This document shows positions 43,863 through 53,494 of a stretch of 63,134 nt of DNA, piece by piece. The first letter of the stretch is position 1. Each line of letters starts with the position of its first letter. This stretch comes from Levilactobacillus fuyuanensis (GTDB lineage: Bacteria; Bacillota; Bacilli; Lactobacillales; Lactobacillaceae). The translations under genes and the position numbers were made by a program. The notes beneath the pieces are model-generated. The model did no database searches. It was not told where the DNA came from and worked only from the letters and a program-made list of their open reading frames with translations. The stretch is from NCBI RefSeq assembly GCF_003946395.1, contig NZ_RHNZ01000018.1, positions 1 through 63,134 of the forward strand, given 5' to 3'.

Positions 43863-45233
43863 TTATTTAGTAGTCGTAGCAGCCGTAGTAGCTGTCGTGA
43901 TAACTGCTGGAGAAACACCAGCGGTTTCAGTTCCTACATAGAATGCCTTAGTCGTTGAACCATAAGTCCCGCTCAAAGCACTAGACAGCTTGTAAGTCGT
44001 AAAGTATTGCGTGGTTCCACCATTCTTGGTGTAGTTAGGCGTGTACAACGTGCCTAAGCTAGCACCATTCAGGTAAGCCATTACATCACTAGCAGCGAAA
44101 GTCTTACCTTCAATACCAGAGAAGTCACTAGTAGCTGAGACAACGACAGTATCGTTAGCAGCCTTAGAACCAGTCGTGTAAGTCTTTAAAGGCGTTGCAG
44201 CAACTTGTGAAAGATCAGCCGTACCAGTAGCTGCATAGAAATCAACCTTAGTAGACTTCACAGCATTTGGCGCAACACTCAAGGTAATCGTGTCACCCGT
44301 CTTAGCATTCTTCAATGCCGTTAAGTTCACTGAGTCAGAACGTGAGTACTTGTAACCAGTACCAACGAGTAAAGCTTTACCCCAGTCATTAGTTGCTGCA
44401 GAGGTTGCACTGGCACCAACGGCAGTTCCTTTAGCAGTGGGAGTCTTGCCAGCAGCATCAGTCAGGCCGGCTAAAGTGCCAGTAGCGACAGTCTTACCCT
44501 CGTTCGTGGCAAAGTTAACCTTAACGTCAGTAGCATCGTTAAACGTAGCGCCAACTGGCTTCGTTGTGGTGACACTCTTAGAGTAAACCCAACCGTTAAC
44601 GTTTGGGTTAGTGGCATCAGTCACGTAGTAGTAAGTTGAGCCTTCACGCGTCTTCTTGATAGCTGATTGTACAGTCAGCACATCGTTAGCGTAGTCGGTC
44701 GTATCCTTAACAGACTTCGTTGCCTTGTATTGCGTGTAGTTAGGAGCGCTCCACGTAACGCCAGACTTACCAGGCTTGGCAAAGTAAACGGTCGTGTTAG
44801 CAGGCATCGTAGCGGCCTTCGTCGTTGAAGCCTTCTTGATCCCACCAGCAAAAGTGCCGGCCTTTTTACCGCCATAAACGTAACCACGGTACTTACCGTC
44901 CATGGAAACGACCTTGTAATAAACAGTCCCCTTGTTCGTCGTCTTTTGGTAGTAAGCACGGAAGTAGTCAGCGGACTTCTTGGAAGAAGCCAACTTCTTC
45001 ATCGTGTTCTTTGAGGCAACGATCTTGGCACCCTTAACAGTCCCTGGCTTGGAGTAGAGGGCGTTCTTCCCAGTAGGTTGAACGTTGCGCTTCGTAGCGT
45101 CGGTGTTCAGAGTCTTACTTGAAACAACTTTAGCCTTGCTAGCAGCTTGGGCAGTGGTTGAAACCGTGGCAACGGCCCCTAAGCTCAAAACAGCTAAACC
45201 AAGGTAAAGCGATTTGGCTAAACTTGATTGCAT
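43863..45233 (-). CDS. S-layer-like protein 1 (subgroup II)
   Basis: A secreted 456-residue protein starting MQSSLAKSLYLGLAVLSLGA with a Sec signal ending TTAQA. The N-terminal half has the L. brevis-type wall-binding region: [42 protein letters not shown], then a second unit ending TREGSTYYYVTD and GWVYSK. The C-terminal half is a Thr/Ala-rich assembly domain. It resembles gene 5 (60071) along its length, including the YTPNY and SGTYG blocks. Almost no Cys, Lys-rich, as in Lactobacillus S-layers. The promoter has an extended TGGTATACT -10. GGGAG precedes the ATG. Confidence 0.85.
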   Translation of the reverse strand: MQSSLAKSLYLGLAVLSLGAVATVSTTAQAASKAKVVSSKTLNTDATKRNVQPTGKNALYSKPGTVKGAKIVASKNTMKKLASSKKSADYFRAYYQKTTNKGTVYYKVVSMDGKYRGYVYGGKKAGTFAGGIKKASTTKAATMPANTTVYFAKPGKSGVTWSAPNYTQYKATKSVKDTTDYANDVLTVQSAIKKTREGSTYYYVTDATNPNVNGWVYSKSVTTTKPVGATFNDATDVKVNFATNEGKTVATGTLAGLTDAAGKTPTAKGTAVGASATSAATNDWGKALLVGTGYKYSRSDSVNLTALKNAKTGDTITLSVAPNAVKSTKVDFYAATGTADLSQVAATPLKTYTTGSKAANDTVVVSATSDFSGIEGKTFAASDVMAYLNGASLGTLYTPNYTKNGGTTQYFTTYKLSSALSGTYGSTTKAFYVGTETAGVSPAVITTATTAATTTK

Positions 45234-45377
45234 AATGTACTGTCTCCCTTGAATGTTTAAGTTATGTGTTAACGCCTCCTAGTATACCAAATTAAATATA
45301 AATTTACTGATAATTAAGCAAACTTTCGCTGGCTTACTGACGAGTCTTCGCAGTCATCACAAAAGCCAGTCGTAACG

Positions 45378-45406
45378 AAAAAAAGGACCGCCACTTTTGA
45401 CGGTCC
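45378..45406 (-). terminator. Terminator of S-layer-like gene 2
   Basis: GGACCG (45385-45390) pairs with CGGTCC (45401-45406). TTTTTTT follows on the minus strand. Confidence 0.7.
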
Positions 45407-45426
45407 CCGTACATGATTGCGTGACG

Positions 45427-46815
45427 CTATGACACGCTCCAATTGCCACCATTGGCAGTTGCGGTTGCCTTACCACCGACCAACGTTGCCTTAAAATTGG
45501 TGGTCAGTACATCTCCGTATTTCGCCAGTTTGTGGCTACTTGCGAAGGTACCGGCGTCAAAGACAAAGTCGTAGTGGTAGAGGTTCCCGCTCTGATCCTT
45601 GTAGGTCTTGGTCCCGCTAATGCTACCGCGATTAATCCCAATCTCAACTTTGGTCAGGTTAAGTTCCCCAATCAGTTGTCCCGCCTTACCGCTCAGAGCT
45701 TGCACTGCATCCGTAGAAAGCGTCATGGCCAGATTCTTGCCGGACAACTTACTACCGTTACTCAAGCCATCGACTACCGCAACCTTGCCGTTATCAACAC
45801 CATCGACGGTCAATTGCAATTGTGAGGTAGCGGCCGACATCACATCGACATAGACCGTATTACCATAGGTCGCACCAAGCACGGCACTCGACACTGCAGT
45901 CGCGGACGTTGCCTTATAGCCGCTAGGCGTCATCGCCGTCACGTAATCGGACAGATTGGTGCCCGCAGCATTCTTGGCGTTGTCCACACGACTTCCGGCG
46001 TGCGTATTGGCCTGTGCGGTGACCCAAGTGGCGTTCCCCACCGACTTACCATTCTCGCGATAGACCACTTTGACACTGTTATCACTCGTCGGCGTCTGAT
46101 CAACCTCGCCCACCATCAAACCACCAAATGACGTGCTGCTGGCGTTTTGGTAACCTTTACCGGCATAAATCCAGCCTGCAATCGACGCATCCGTTGTGGA
46201 CGTGACGTAGTAGTACAGCGTCCCCTCCCGCGTCTTCGTCTCAGCCTTGGATACGGTGAATGTATCGTGCTTATTGGACCCATACAGGCTGACCTTGTGC
46301 GCTTTGTACTGGGTATTCTTCGGTGCCGTCCATAATGTATTCTTGTTAACGTTCTTCAAATGAAAACCGGTCGTTCGCGATGGCATCGTGGCGGTCTTCG
46401 TGGTCTCGGCCACTTCAATACCACCCGCTAAGACGCCCTTGGTGCTACCACCATAAATGTATCCCCGATACTTGCCATTCATCGAGACGATCTTGTAGTA
46501 GACCGACCCCCGATTCGTGACCGCCATGTGGTAGGCCCGGAAGTAATCCTTCGAGTACCCCGACTTCGCCAACTTCTTAACCTGCCTGGTGGAAGCGACC
46601 AGCTTGGCGCCCCGAACCGTCCCCGGCTTGGTGTAAATGGCGTTAGACCCGGTCACTGCCACATTCTGTGCATTCTTGCCCAGTGCCGCCTTGGACACAA
46701 TCTTCGCGCTCGACGAAGCTGCTGCCGTGCGCGCCGGCCCCATCGTGGTCGCGACTGCACCGAAACTCACCGCCACAGCGCCTAGACACAGCGATTTCGC
46801 TAAACTAGATTTCAT
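45427..46815 (-). CDS. S-layer-like protein 2 (subgroup I)
   Basis: 462 residues from ATG 46815, which follows GGGGAG. The longer frame to 46869 has no SD. Signal peptide MKSSLAKSLCLGAVAVSFGA to about residue 35. Wall-binding units: [42 protein letters not shown], and TREGTLYYYVTS with GWIYAGKGYQ. The C-terminal half matches gene 4 (55550) in order: SDNSVKVVYRENG, YGNTVYVDV, and a final KYGDVLTTNFKATLVGG. Codons are much more GC-rich than in genes 1, 4 and 5, suggesting low expression or a different origin. Its promoter has TATACT. Confidence 0.8.
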   Translation of the reverse strand: MKSSLAKSLCLGAVAVSFGAVATTMGPARTAAASSSAKIVSKAALGKNAQNVAVTGSNAIYTKPGTVRGAKLVASTRQVKKLAKSGYSKDYFRAYHMAVTNRGSVYYKIVSMNGKYRGYIYGGSTKGVLAGGIEVAETTKTATMPSRTTGFHLKNVNKNTLWTAPKNTQYKAHKVSLYGSNKHDTFTVSKAETKTREGTLYYYVTSTTDASIAGWIYAGKGYQNASSTSFGGLMVGEVDQTPTSDNSVKVVYRENGKSVGNATWVTAQANTHAGSRVDNAKNAAGTNLSDYVTAMTPSGYKATSATAVSSAVLGATYGNTVYVDVMSAATSQLQLTVDGVDNGKVAVVDGLSNGSKLSGKNLAMTLSTDAVQALSGKAGQLIGELNLTKVEIGINRGSISGTKTYKDQSGNLYHYDFVFDAGTFASSHKLAKYGDVLTTNFKATLVGGKATATANGGNWSVS

Positions 46816-47004
46816 GCTATTTCTCCCCTGAAAAAGTTGTAGGTGAACAGGGCCAGTATAGCGAGCCACAACTAGAATTGAAAGTGACTATTGAACATAT
46901 GTGATGTAAATAATTATAATCACTTATCAGTTTATTTATAGAATGAGCGGCAATCATCGTCCTGACTGCCTCGCCACCGCTTATAAATCACAAGTCATTT
47001 ATTT

Positions 47005-47535
47005 TTAAATATTGGCCGCCTGCTCATAATGGGCGAGCTTCTCCAGCAGGCCCTCAGCATCCACCTCAGCCTGGCGGCAACGTTCTTGCATAATCTCTTG
47101 ATGATTGCGTACAAAGCTGCTCAGTGTCATCGGAGATAGCAACCAACGCAACTTGAGTTCCTGGTCGTAGGGCTGCAGGGCCATGTTGGCTTCGATATCG
47201 ATCAGGAGGCTTTCATCGAGTCCCAAGACGACCGCCGCTTCCGATTGGGAGAGGCCCATCTCTTGGCGGGCGGCCCGAATCTCTTCAGGTTGGAGAAAAT
47301 TGTATTTCCGCCGGTAGATGGCAAAATCCATCCGAAAATTGTAGTCTGGATCATCGACGGGTTCCAGATACTCCTCCTCGTCATCAACATCGGCGGTAGC
47401 TGGCACCCAGTAACGGTGGGTGTTGGCAATCGGTTCACTAAAAATCGTAAGGTGTTCTTCCACTTCAATAACTTTGAAATCCACGGGTGCGCCCGTGATA
47501 TCCGGATGACTGACACGTGCAATAACTTTGACCAT
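47005..47535 (-). CDS. XRE-type HTH protein related to MqsA/YgiT antitoxins
   Basis: 176 residues from ATG 47535 (MVKVIARVSHPDITG), preceded by GGGGAG. The N-terminal half is beta-like. Residues about 85-140 form an HTH: LQPEEIRAARQEMGLSQSEA, AVVLGLDESLLIDIEANMAL, the pattern of YgiT/MqsA-type antitoxins, but the Zn-binding Cys pairs of MqsA are absent. A helical C-terminal tail follows. No toxin gene adjoins it, so a free-standing regulator of the surface island is the better guess. Confidence 0.65.
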   Translation of the reverse strand: MVKVIARVSHPDITGAPVDFKVIEVEEHLTIFSEPIANTHRYWVPATADVDDEEEYLEPVDDPDYNFRMDFAIYRRKYNFLQPEEIRAARQEMGLSQSEAAVVLGLDESLLIDIEANMALQPYDQELKLRWLLSPMTLSSFVRNHQEIMQERCRQAEVDAEGLLEKLAHYEQAANI

Positions 47536-47704
47536 GTAGCTGACTCCCCTTCCGAAAACCCAAGTAGCGTGACGCTTACACAAATCCTATAATATTCTGC
47601 AAACTTCGTTCCGCTTTCAACGTCTCCATGACTATACCGAATTTCGCCGGTTTAGTCATGGATGTTGGCTTATAAATAAATTCATGGGAAATAGGCGGCT
47701 CAAA

Positions 47705-47740
47705 ATAAAAAAAAGACAATCACTCCAATTTGGGAGTAAC
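47705..47740 (-). terminator. Terminator of the ATPase/nuclease-like pair
   Basis: CACTCCAA pairs with TTGGGAGT (47721-47738). A TTTTTTTT tract follows on the minus strand. Confidence 0.65.
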
Positions 47741-47753
47741 TGCCAATTGCTCA

Positions 47754-48335
47754 CTATTCGAGTTGAAATTTTCTCGCTGCGTACTTCTGCATCAGTTCAT
47801 TCTTAGTACGGGTGAGATCAATTCTTCGCTCATTTGTGCCAATAATAATTTGATAATTTGTTTCGTGATTCAAGATGGGGTATGCATGGGTACGTGACAA
47901 TGAAGACCGCCGACTACGCTTGAGCACCAACCGATAAATAGGACGTTCAGTCTGCGTGATTATATCTGGATCACCGTTTGCGACTAAACGTAATAAATGC
48001 CGCAACCATAGTTCGCCACCACGAAATTGTTGGTTTGCATGCGTATGTCCAATCTTTTTATTATTTTTAACTTCAATCTGGAAAATAGCATCATCAATAA
48101 TTGTACAATCATTGTCCTTGCCACGTGCGCGACTACCACCATTCAGATACTTCGCTTGTTCTTTAATGTCCTCTAACCGAAACACAACACCAAAATTATC
48201 CTTTACACGAAAAACTAAACTAAACGCGTATTCTTCCTCGTGGATGTCTTGAATCAGTGACTTGCCACGCTTACCCTCCCGGAACAATGTCCTCGCAACA
48301 GTATCTTTAAATGCCTGCCTGTAAGTTTCATTCAT
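47754..48335 (-). CDS. Putative PD-(D/E)XK-like nuclease partner of the AAA ATPase
   Basis: 193 residues from ATG 48335 (MNETYRQAFKDTVAR). It overlaps the ATPase stop by 8 bases, so translation is coupled. Residues about 74-92 read GKDNDCTIIDDAIFQIEVKN, an acidic residue followed by E-V-K in a beta-strand context, the usual core of PD-(D/E)XK nucleases (Asp82, Glu88, Lys90). A conserved-looking HANQQF...GGELWLRHLLRL helix and a basic C-terminal half with RRSSLSRTHAY follow. I do not recognise the family. A terminator lies directly after. The nuclease call is motif-based inference. Confidence 0.5.
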   Translation of the reverse strand: MNETYRQAFKDTVARTLFREGKRGKSLIQDIHEEEYAFSLVFRVKDNFGVVFRLEDIKEQAKYLNGGSRARGKDNDCTIIDDAIFQIEVKNNKKIGHTHANQQFRGGELWLRHLLRLVANGDPDIITQTERPIYRLVLKRSRRSSLSRTHAYPILNHETNYQIIIGTNERRIDLTRTKNELMQKYAARKFQLE

Positions 48336-49719
48336 CGGCGTCATCCCCAGAATTCCGCTCAATCTGATCGAGCAACTGATAGTAACGTTGATTAATATTA
48401 TCTGTTGTCTCATCAAAATTGGCAAAGGTTTCCCGTGCTGAAATATCACCTAAATCCGTAACGCCATCCTTCGCGAATTCATAGACTGAAACATTCTCAG
48501 CGGACTGCTGGTTGCCAAGCTCCGAATCTACTTTATCCGTCAACATCTGATTAACCAATTCCTTAACAACGTAATCGCTGTGTGTCGAAACCACAACTGG
48601 TGTACCCGTCTTGGATAACTCATAAAGTAAATCGGTCACCGCAACCTGTCGCGTCGGGTGCAAATTCATTTCTGGCTCATCAATAAATAACCAGCTCATA
48701 TTATCCGATTGTCGTAAGAAGAGATCCAAAGCAAATATTGATTTCAGAGATGACGATGTTAAGTTGAAATCAACACTTCTTGATGTTCCCTCACTATCAT
48801 CCAGAGTATACGCGAGCTTGTCATTATCACTGTCAAACGTAAAGTCACCAGGGACCAACTCCGTCATCAAAGCGTGTTCATTCTCCATATCCTTACGATA
48901 AGGCTGATCAAGCAACATCAATGAGCTGTTCAGGTAATTAATATAGGATTCAATGGGATAAGGATAACGCACGTCACCCTCCTGCTGTATCCCATTCAAC
49001 CGACTACCAGGATTTGCAAACCTTTCCCGGACAATCTGCGCATTTAACTGGGCACGAAAGACGTTAATTCCAATTCTCTCCGCAGGGAGGTAACAGCTAT
49101 TGGCATAAAGATCTAAAAATAGCCGACTAATACCCGCATTTAAATAATTCAGAATTGTATCTTGAGCCAGTATGGGCGCATTCTTTGCCTCAACCTTCAT
49201 GGGAGAAATCTCAGTTCGTGTAACTTTGACCGTTTTATAGTCATCAGCGAACTCAGAAACAAGTAGATATTGATGTCGACTAACCGTATCGCCATCTGCA
49301 ACACCAGTGACATACGATTGCGCCATTCCTTTAATCGGTCGAAGTGCCGTCGTCAGGTCCCCTGCATCGATTGTAATCTTAGATGTCCCTCGCACATACA
49401 GGTTGGGGCCTTTAAAGAAGTCAGCGAAATATTCGCCGTTATTATTGAGCCGATTAAATGCGCTAACAACTTGTTTTTGTAACCGGTCTCGGCTCTCACC
49501 CACGGGAAAAATAACTTCGCCGGAATCCATCAATGCGTTGACTTCCTCTTGATTGAAAAACTCTGGCCGGAAGCTATTCTCCAACCAATTGCGAAATGCA
49601 AAGACACTATAAGCAGCTAGTGTCTTCCCGGTCCCATTATTTCCAATGAATACTGTCAGCTTATTCAGCTTGATTGTCGCATCCTTGATTGGTCCTAGAT
49701 TTTGAATTCTCATAGCCAT
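48328..49719 (-). CDS. AAA_21/AAA_15-type ATPase (SMC/OLD-like)
   Basis: 463 residues. Walker A is GNNGTGKT at residues 26-33. A long insert (about 50-310) separates it from the ABC-type signature region around SLKSIFALDLFL, Walker B LFIDEPEMNLHP and the switch His in VVSTHSDYVVKELV. This is the architecture of AAA_15/AAA_21 ATPases found in OLD, Septu, Gabija-like and PARIS defence systems. No TOPRIM domain is fused to the end; the partner gene overlaps its stop instead. ATG at 49713 is the other start. Codon use is more AT-rich than in the housekeeping region, suggesting transfer. Confidence 0.8.
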   Translation of the reverse strand: MAMRIQNLGPIKDATIKLNKLTVFIGNNGTGKTLAAYSVFAFRNWLENSFRPEFFNQEEVNALMDSGEVIFPVGESRDRLQKQVVSAFNRLNNNGEYFADFFKGPNLYVRGTSKITIDAGDLTTALRPIKGMAQSYVTGVADGDTVSRHQYLLVSEFADDYKTVKVTRTEISPMKVEAKNAPILAQDTILNYLNAGISRLFLDLYANSCYLPAERIGINVFRAQLNAQIVRERFANPGSRLNGIQQEGDVRYPYPIESYINYLNSSLMLLDQPYRKDMENEHALMTELVPGDFTFDSDNDKLAYTLDDSEGTSRSVDFNLTSSSLKSIFALDLFLRQSDNMSWLFIDEPEMNLHPTRQVAVTDLLYELSKTGTPVVVSTHSDYVVKELVNQMLTDKVDSELGNQQSAENVSVYEFAKDGVTDLGDISARETFANFDETTDNINQRYYQLLDQIERNSGDDADE

Positions 49720-50225
49720 TGCTCCTCATCGCTTCACCATTCAGAAGCCTAATTAGTGCCTAATAGTATAACGTTTATTTCGTTAAGTATAACATTGAAC
49801 CTAATATTTTTACGGCCTGTAGTGTCCTATCAGAAAGAATGAACTCTGAAAAATAAATGTCGCTCCTCTTCCTTAGTTATGTTGTCCAAGCATAACATGC
49901 CCCGTGGCAATCCCCTAGAACTATCATATTACACACGAATTGATCACTACTCACAACCATAATCCTAGAATGACGCCTACCACCAATACACTTTCCACCC
50001 GCACCCCATCTCATAATTTTATTAATAATCCATTCAGGTCGCGCCCTATCCCACGCCTAGAATTCACCCCCATACCCGGCCAACTCGCGATTATCTAGCC
50101 CCAACAACTAATTCAACTTTTCACAAGCCTTTACCGAGTTTATACATAAAATCTACAATACCGCAACATTCCCCTGCTATACTCTGTTCTTGTCATCAAG
50201 TAAAAAACATCACAGGAGGAATCAT
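49720..50225. other. 506-base intergenic region, nothing recognised
   Basis: AT-rich, with no convincing ORF, hairpin repeat or terminator. It holds the divergent promoters of the ATPase and the secreted phosphatase (CTGCTATACTCTG near 50172). Confidence 0.4.
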
Positions 50226-51554
50226 ATGCAACGCGCAACGATCGTCAAATCACTAAGTCTCGCCTGGGTGGCCCTGTCTTTAGGTGGCCTGGGAACGTCC
50301 AGCGCCTTAGCTGCAACGACCGCCACACCCGAAACCGCTCCGATCACCCAGACGGCGGCACCAACCGCTACGCAACCCAAGCCTGGTTCGCCAGAATATC
50401 CCGCATACTTAGCCGACCAAGTCGCACAGTACGGCGACGTCAAAGACACCCTGATTCCTCTTGAAGGTACCAAGAACACCCGGGATATTGGCGGGTACAA
50501 GACGGCCGATGGTAAATGGCAAATTCGTCAAAACCGCCTGCTCCGCTCCGATAACTTAAGCAAGCTGACGCCGTCCGACGCCACCAAGCTGTCCAAGGAT
50601 CACCACGTCACCTCCATTGTTGACCTCCGGACGCCGGGGCAACAGTCCAAACAACCCGACAAAGCCATCCCCGGGGCATCACTGACCTCTATTTCAATCC
50701 TGGGGAACCTCGCCGACACCAACGGTAAGGGCGACGGCGAGTTCTACAACTGGCAGCTGGAATTCGGCTACCACGCCGTGACGGGTTACCATCAATTCTT
50801 GAACATGCTGCTAACCAATCCCAACGCCACGCTCTACCACTGTAGCTCGGGTAAGGACCGGACTGGGATTGGGACCGTCCTGATCATGACCATTCTAGGG
50901 ATGGACCGGAAGACGATCATCAACGACTTCCTCCAATCTAACCAGACCGGCCGCCACGTCGAACGGGCCTGGATCATGGAATACTACCGCGAAATTCTCG
51001 CGCGCTATGGTACGATGGACAAATACATCAACGACCTGCTGAAGTTCACACCGGCCCAACAAGACCAGTTACGTGCCAAGTACCTGATCTCCACGGATGG
51101 TCAGAACACGTCCTATCCAGCCGCCACGAACCCAAGTGCGCCACAAGTTCCAAGCACACCGGCACCAACGCCAACACCAGCACCGGAACCATCAAAGCCA
51201 ACGCAACCCAACACACAGACGCCAACTAAGCCGACACCTAATAAGCCAGCTCAAAACAAACCAACGCAGAGTGGCAAGCCGCACAAGAAGCAGCCTAAAG
51301 CTAAGATTGTCTCAATGAAGAAGTTCAACACGACCTTCAACTACCGCTTAAAGGCCAACAAGAAAACCTTCAAGGACGCCTACCTCCACAAACTGAAGGG
51401 CCACACGCCTAAGAAGTCAGTCAAGAAGTGGAAATTAGTCAAGGTCGCCAAGGTGAAATTCAAGGGTAAAATCACCACGCACTACCAAGTGAAGGATCGC
51501 GCTGGCCATCAAGTCTGGCTTTTGAAGGGTCACGTTGTCAAAATCCATAAATAG
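50226..51554 (+). CDS. Secreted tyrosine phosphatase with wall-binding-like tail
   Basis: 442 residues from ATG 50226 (AGGAGG upstream; the extension to 50190 lacks an SD). Signal peptide through about residue 32 (ALAA). The tyrosine phosphatase domain (Y_phosphatase3 type) has NTRDIGGYKTADGKWQIRQN, the WPD-like VDLRTP, and the CX5R loop HCSSGKDRTG with Cys206 and Arg212. A Pro/Thr/Gln-rich linker (about 295-345) leads to a basic C-terminal domain of about 80 residues (KKFNTTFNYRLKANKKTFKD). Exported phosphatases of this type act on phosphotyrosine or phosphoinositides. The target here is unknown. Confidence 0.85.
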   Translation: MQRATIVKSLSLAWVALSLGGLGTSSALAATTATPETAPITQTAAPTATQPKPGSPEYPAYLADQVAQYGDVKDTLIPLEGTKNTRDIGGYKTADGKWQIRQNRLLRSDNLSKLTPSDATKLSKDHHVTSIVDLRTPGQQSKQPDKAIPGASLTSISILGNLADTNGKGDGEFYNWQLEFGYHAVTGYHQFLNMLLTNPNATLYHCSSGKDRTGIGTVLIMTILGMDRKTIINDFLQSNQTGRHVERAWIMEYYREILARYGTMDKYINDLLKFTPAQQDQLRAKYLISTDGQNTSYPAATNPSAPQVPSTPAPTPTPAPEPSKPTQPNTQTPTKPTPNKPAQNKPTQSGKPHKKQPKAKIVSMKKFNTTFNYRLKANKKTFKDAYLHKLKGHTPKKSVKKWKLVKVAKVKFKGKITTHYQVKDRAGHQVWLLKGHVVKIHK

Positions 51555-51592
51555 CTTTGCCAAACTCATCTCTGGCATTAACGGCGTCCTCC

Positions 51593-51615
51593 GCTCATAG
51601 TGGGGACGCCGTTTT
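51593..51615 (+). terminator. Terminator of the secreted phosphatase gene
   Basis: GGCGTCC (51593-51599) pairs with GGACGCC (51604-51610), followed by TTTT. The remaining gap to 51932 holds the promoter of S-layer gene 3 (TTGCTATACT near 51866). Confidence 0.7.
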
Positions 51616-51932
51616 ACTCTGTCACAATCCCACCAACACAGAGCCGCTAGCTTAACCGAAACTAAATCCCCCGCAACTTTCTCACCACCAAGCACCAAAT
51701 AGTCCAGTCCCCAAATCACCATCGACACCTAACTACAGCCGCCGTACAGGATGGCACCCACACTATACGCCGCTCACCACAATTCCAAGCGCCAGCCACG
51801 CTGGCAAACCCCGAGGTCACCCGCCACGCACGAACTCCCCGACCGCGAAAATACCGCCCAATCCTTTGCTATACTTATCCCCTGTTAAGTCACGATTGAC
51901 TTAACCATTCGATTATAAGGGAGACAATAGAT

Positions 51933-53294
51933 ATGCAATCAAGTTTAAAGAAATCACTTTACGTTGGCCTAGCTGCCCTGAGTCTTGTGGGGGTTGCGAC
52001 CGCCACTGCGACGACTGCTTCTGCCAAGTCCTACGCGACCGCTGGTACCTATACCACTTTGAAGACGGACGCAAGCTCGCGAAACGTTGCCGTTAACGGG
52101 ACCAACGCCCTCTACTCCAAGCCTGGCACGGTCAAGGGTGCCAAAGTGGTCGCTTCCAAAGCAACCATGAAGACCTTAGCCGCTTCCAACAAGTCCGCTA
52201 GCTACTTCCGCGCTTACGGCCAGAAGACCACCAACCGTGGCTCCGTTTACTATAAGATCGTCTCCATGGATGGCAAATACCGTGGCTACATCTACGGCGG
52301 GAAGACGGCCGGCACATTTGCTGGTGGGATCACCTCTGCCAATACTACGACGACGGCAACCACGCCATCGACGAAGACTTATTATTTAAAGAATCCGGGC
52401 ACGGCGAACACACTGTGGAGTGCCCCTAAGTACACCCAATACAAGGCAAGCAAGGTCATCAACAGTACGTCTGCGCTGGCTTCTGACTCCTTCACGGTGG
52501 ACTCCGCGGCCACGAAGACCAAGGAAGGGTCCCTGTACTACCACGTGACCGATAACAACAATACCAAGATCACTGGCTGGATCTACGCAGGCGCCCTGCA
52601 GACTGGCGAAAATAGTACCATCACCAGCGCCAAGAGTATCACGGTCAACTACGTGGATAACACCACCGGCAAAACTGTGAAGAGTGGCGTGCTGATTACC
52701 ACAGCGAGTGCTAAATCCGGCGCCGCCTTGGGGACGGACGATGCCGCAACCGTCAATAAAGATATTGCCGCATCAGCCTACCTGCCAGCCGGCTATAGCC
52801 TGTCGAACGCCTCCAACAGCTACGTCTCAGACACGACGACTTGGGGCAGTAGCGTGACGGTACCCGTGACGGCTAACGCGGCCGCTGGGATTACCGTGGC
52901 CAGCTCATATGCGCTGAATGCCACCTCTGGCGCCAGTGAAAAATTGACCACGACGGACGCCTTAGCTGCCGATGGGAGCACGGCAGTCACCACGGCCCAA
53001 ACCAACTTCACCACTGATTACCAAGGCGTGGGCGGCACGACCGCTTCACAGAGTGACCTGACGTCGGCATTGACTTCGGCTAAATTAAACACGATCTACG
53101 TGCCAGTCTACGAATCAGATGGCACCACACAATCTACCAACACAGCCGGTAACAAGCTCTACACCAAATACACGTTGAACACCGGTGCCTTACCAACCGG
53201 CATCACCTTCGGCAGTTCATCATTAGTGCTGAACTACAACGCCGCTGGAAGCTATGCTTTGACGGCTGGTAGTAGCACCATGACGGCTGAATAA
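51933..53294 (+). CDS. S-layer-like protein 3 (inverted relative to the others)
   Basis: 453 residues. Signal peptide [20 protein letters not shown] with cleavage near TTASA, then mature [20 protein letters not shown], almost identical in layout to L. brevis SlpA. Wall-binding units: [42 protein letters not shown], and [12 protein letters not shown] with GWIYAG. The C-terminal assembly half is Thr/Ala/Ser-rich and ends in a short [12 protein letters not shown] sequence, nearest to subgroup II. GC-rich codons. It is the only S-layer gene on the plus strand. GGGAG precedes the ATG. A strong terminator follows. Confidence 0.85.
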   Translation: MQSSLKKSLYVGLAALSLVGVATATATTASAKSYATAGTYTTLKTDASSRNVAVNGTNALYSKPGTVKGAKVVASKATMKTLAASNKSASYFRAYGQKTTNRGSVYYKIVSMDGKYRGYIYGGKTAGTFAGGITSANTTTTATTPSTKTYYLKNPGTANTLWSAPKYTQYKASKVINSTSALASDSFTVDSAATKTKEGSLYYHVTDNNNTKITGWIYAGALQTGENSTITSAKSITVNYVDNTTGKTVKSGVLITTASAKSGAALGTDDAATVNKDIAASAYLPAGYSLSNASNSYVSDTTTWGSSVTVPVTANAAAGITVASSYALNATSGASEKLTTTDALAADGSTAVTTAQTNFTTDYQGVGGTTASQSDLTSALTSAKLNTIYVPVYESDGTTQSTNTAGNKLYTKYTLNTGALPTGITFGSSSLVLNYNAAGSYALTAGSSTMTAE

Positions 53295-53387
53295 GCTTGA
53301 TTTAGATTCAAAGTAAACTTGAGACTGCTGCTACACCTCCAAACAGAATACGAGAGCTGTCCCACATAAGCAGCTCCGGAATATAGG

Positions 53388-53430
53388 AAACGGGAGAAAA
53401 ACCACGAATTTTGGTTTTTCTCCCGTTTTT
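53388..53430. terminator. Very strong bidirectional terminator
   Basis: AAACGGGAGAAAAACC (53388-53403) pairs with GGTTTTTCTCCCGTTT (from 53413), followed by a T-run. It serves S-layer gene 3 and the convergent operon at 53495-54668. Confidence 0.9.
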
Positions 53431-53494
53431 AGGATTATATTCAACAAGATGCTCCTGTTGGTGTTCTATCTTGAAGAGTCGTCCCGTCTCAAAA

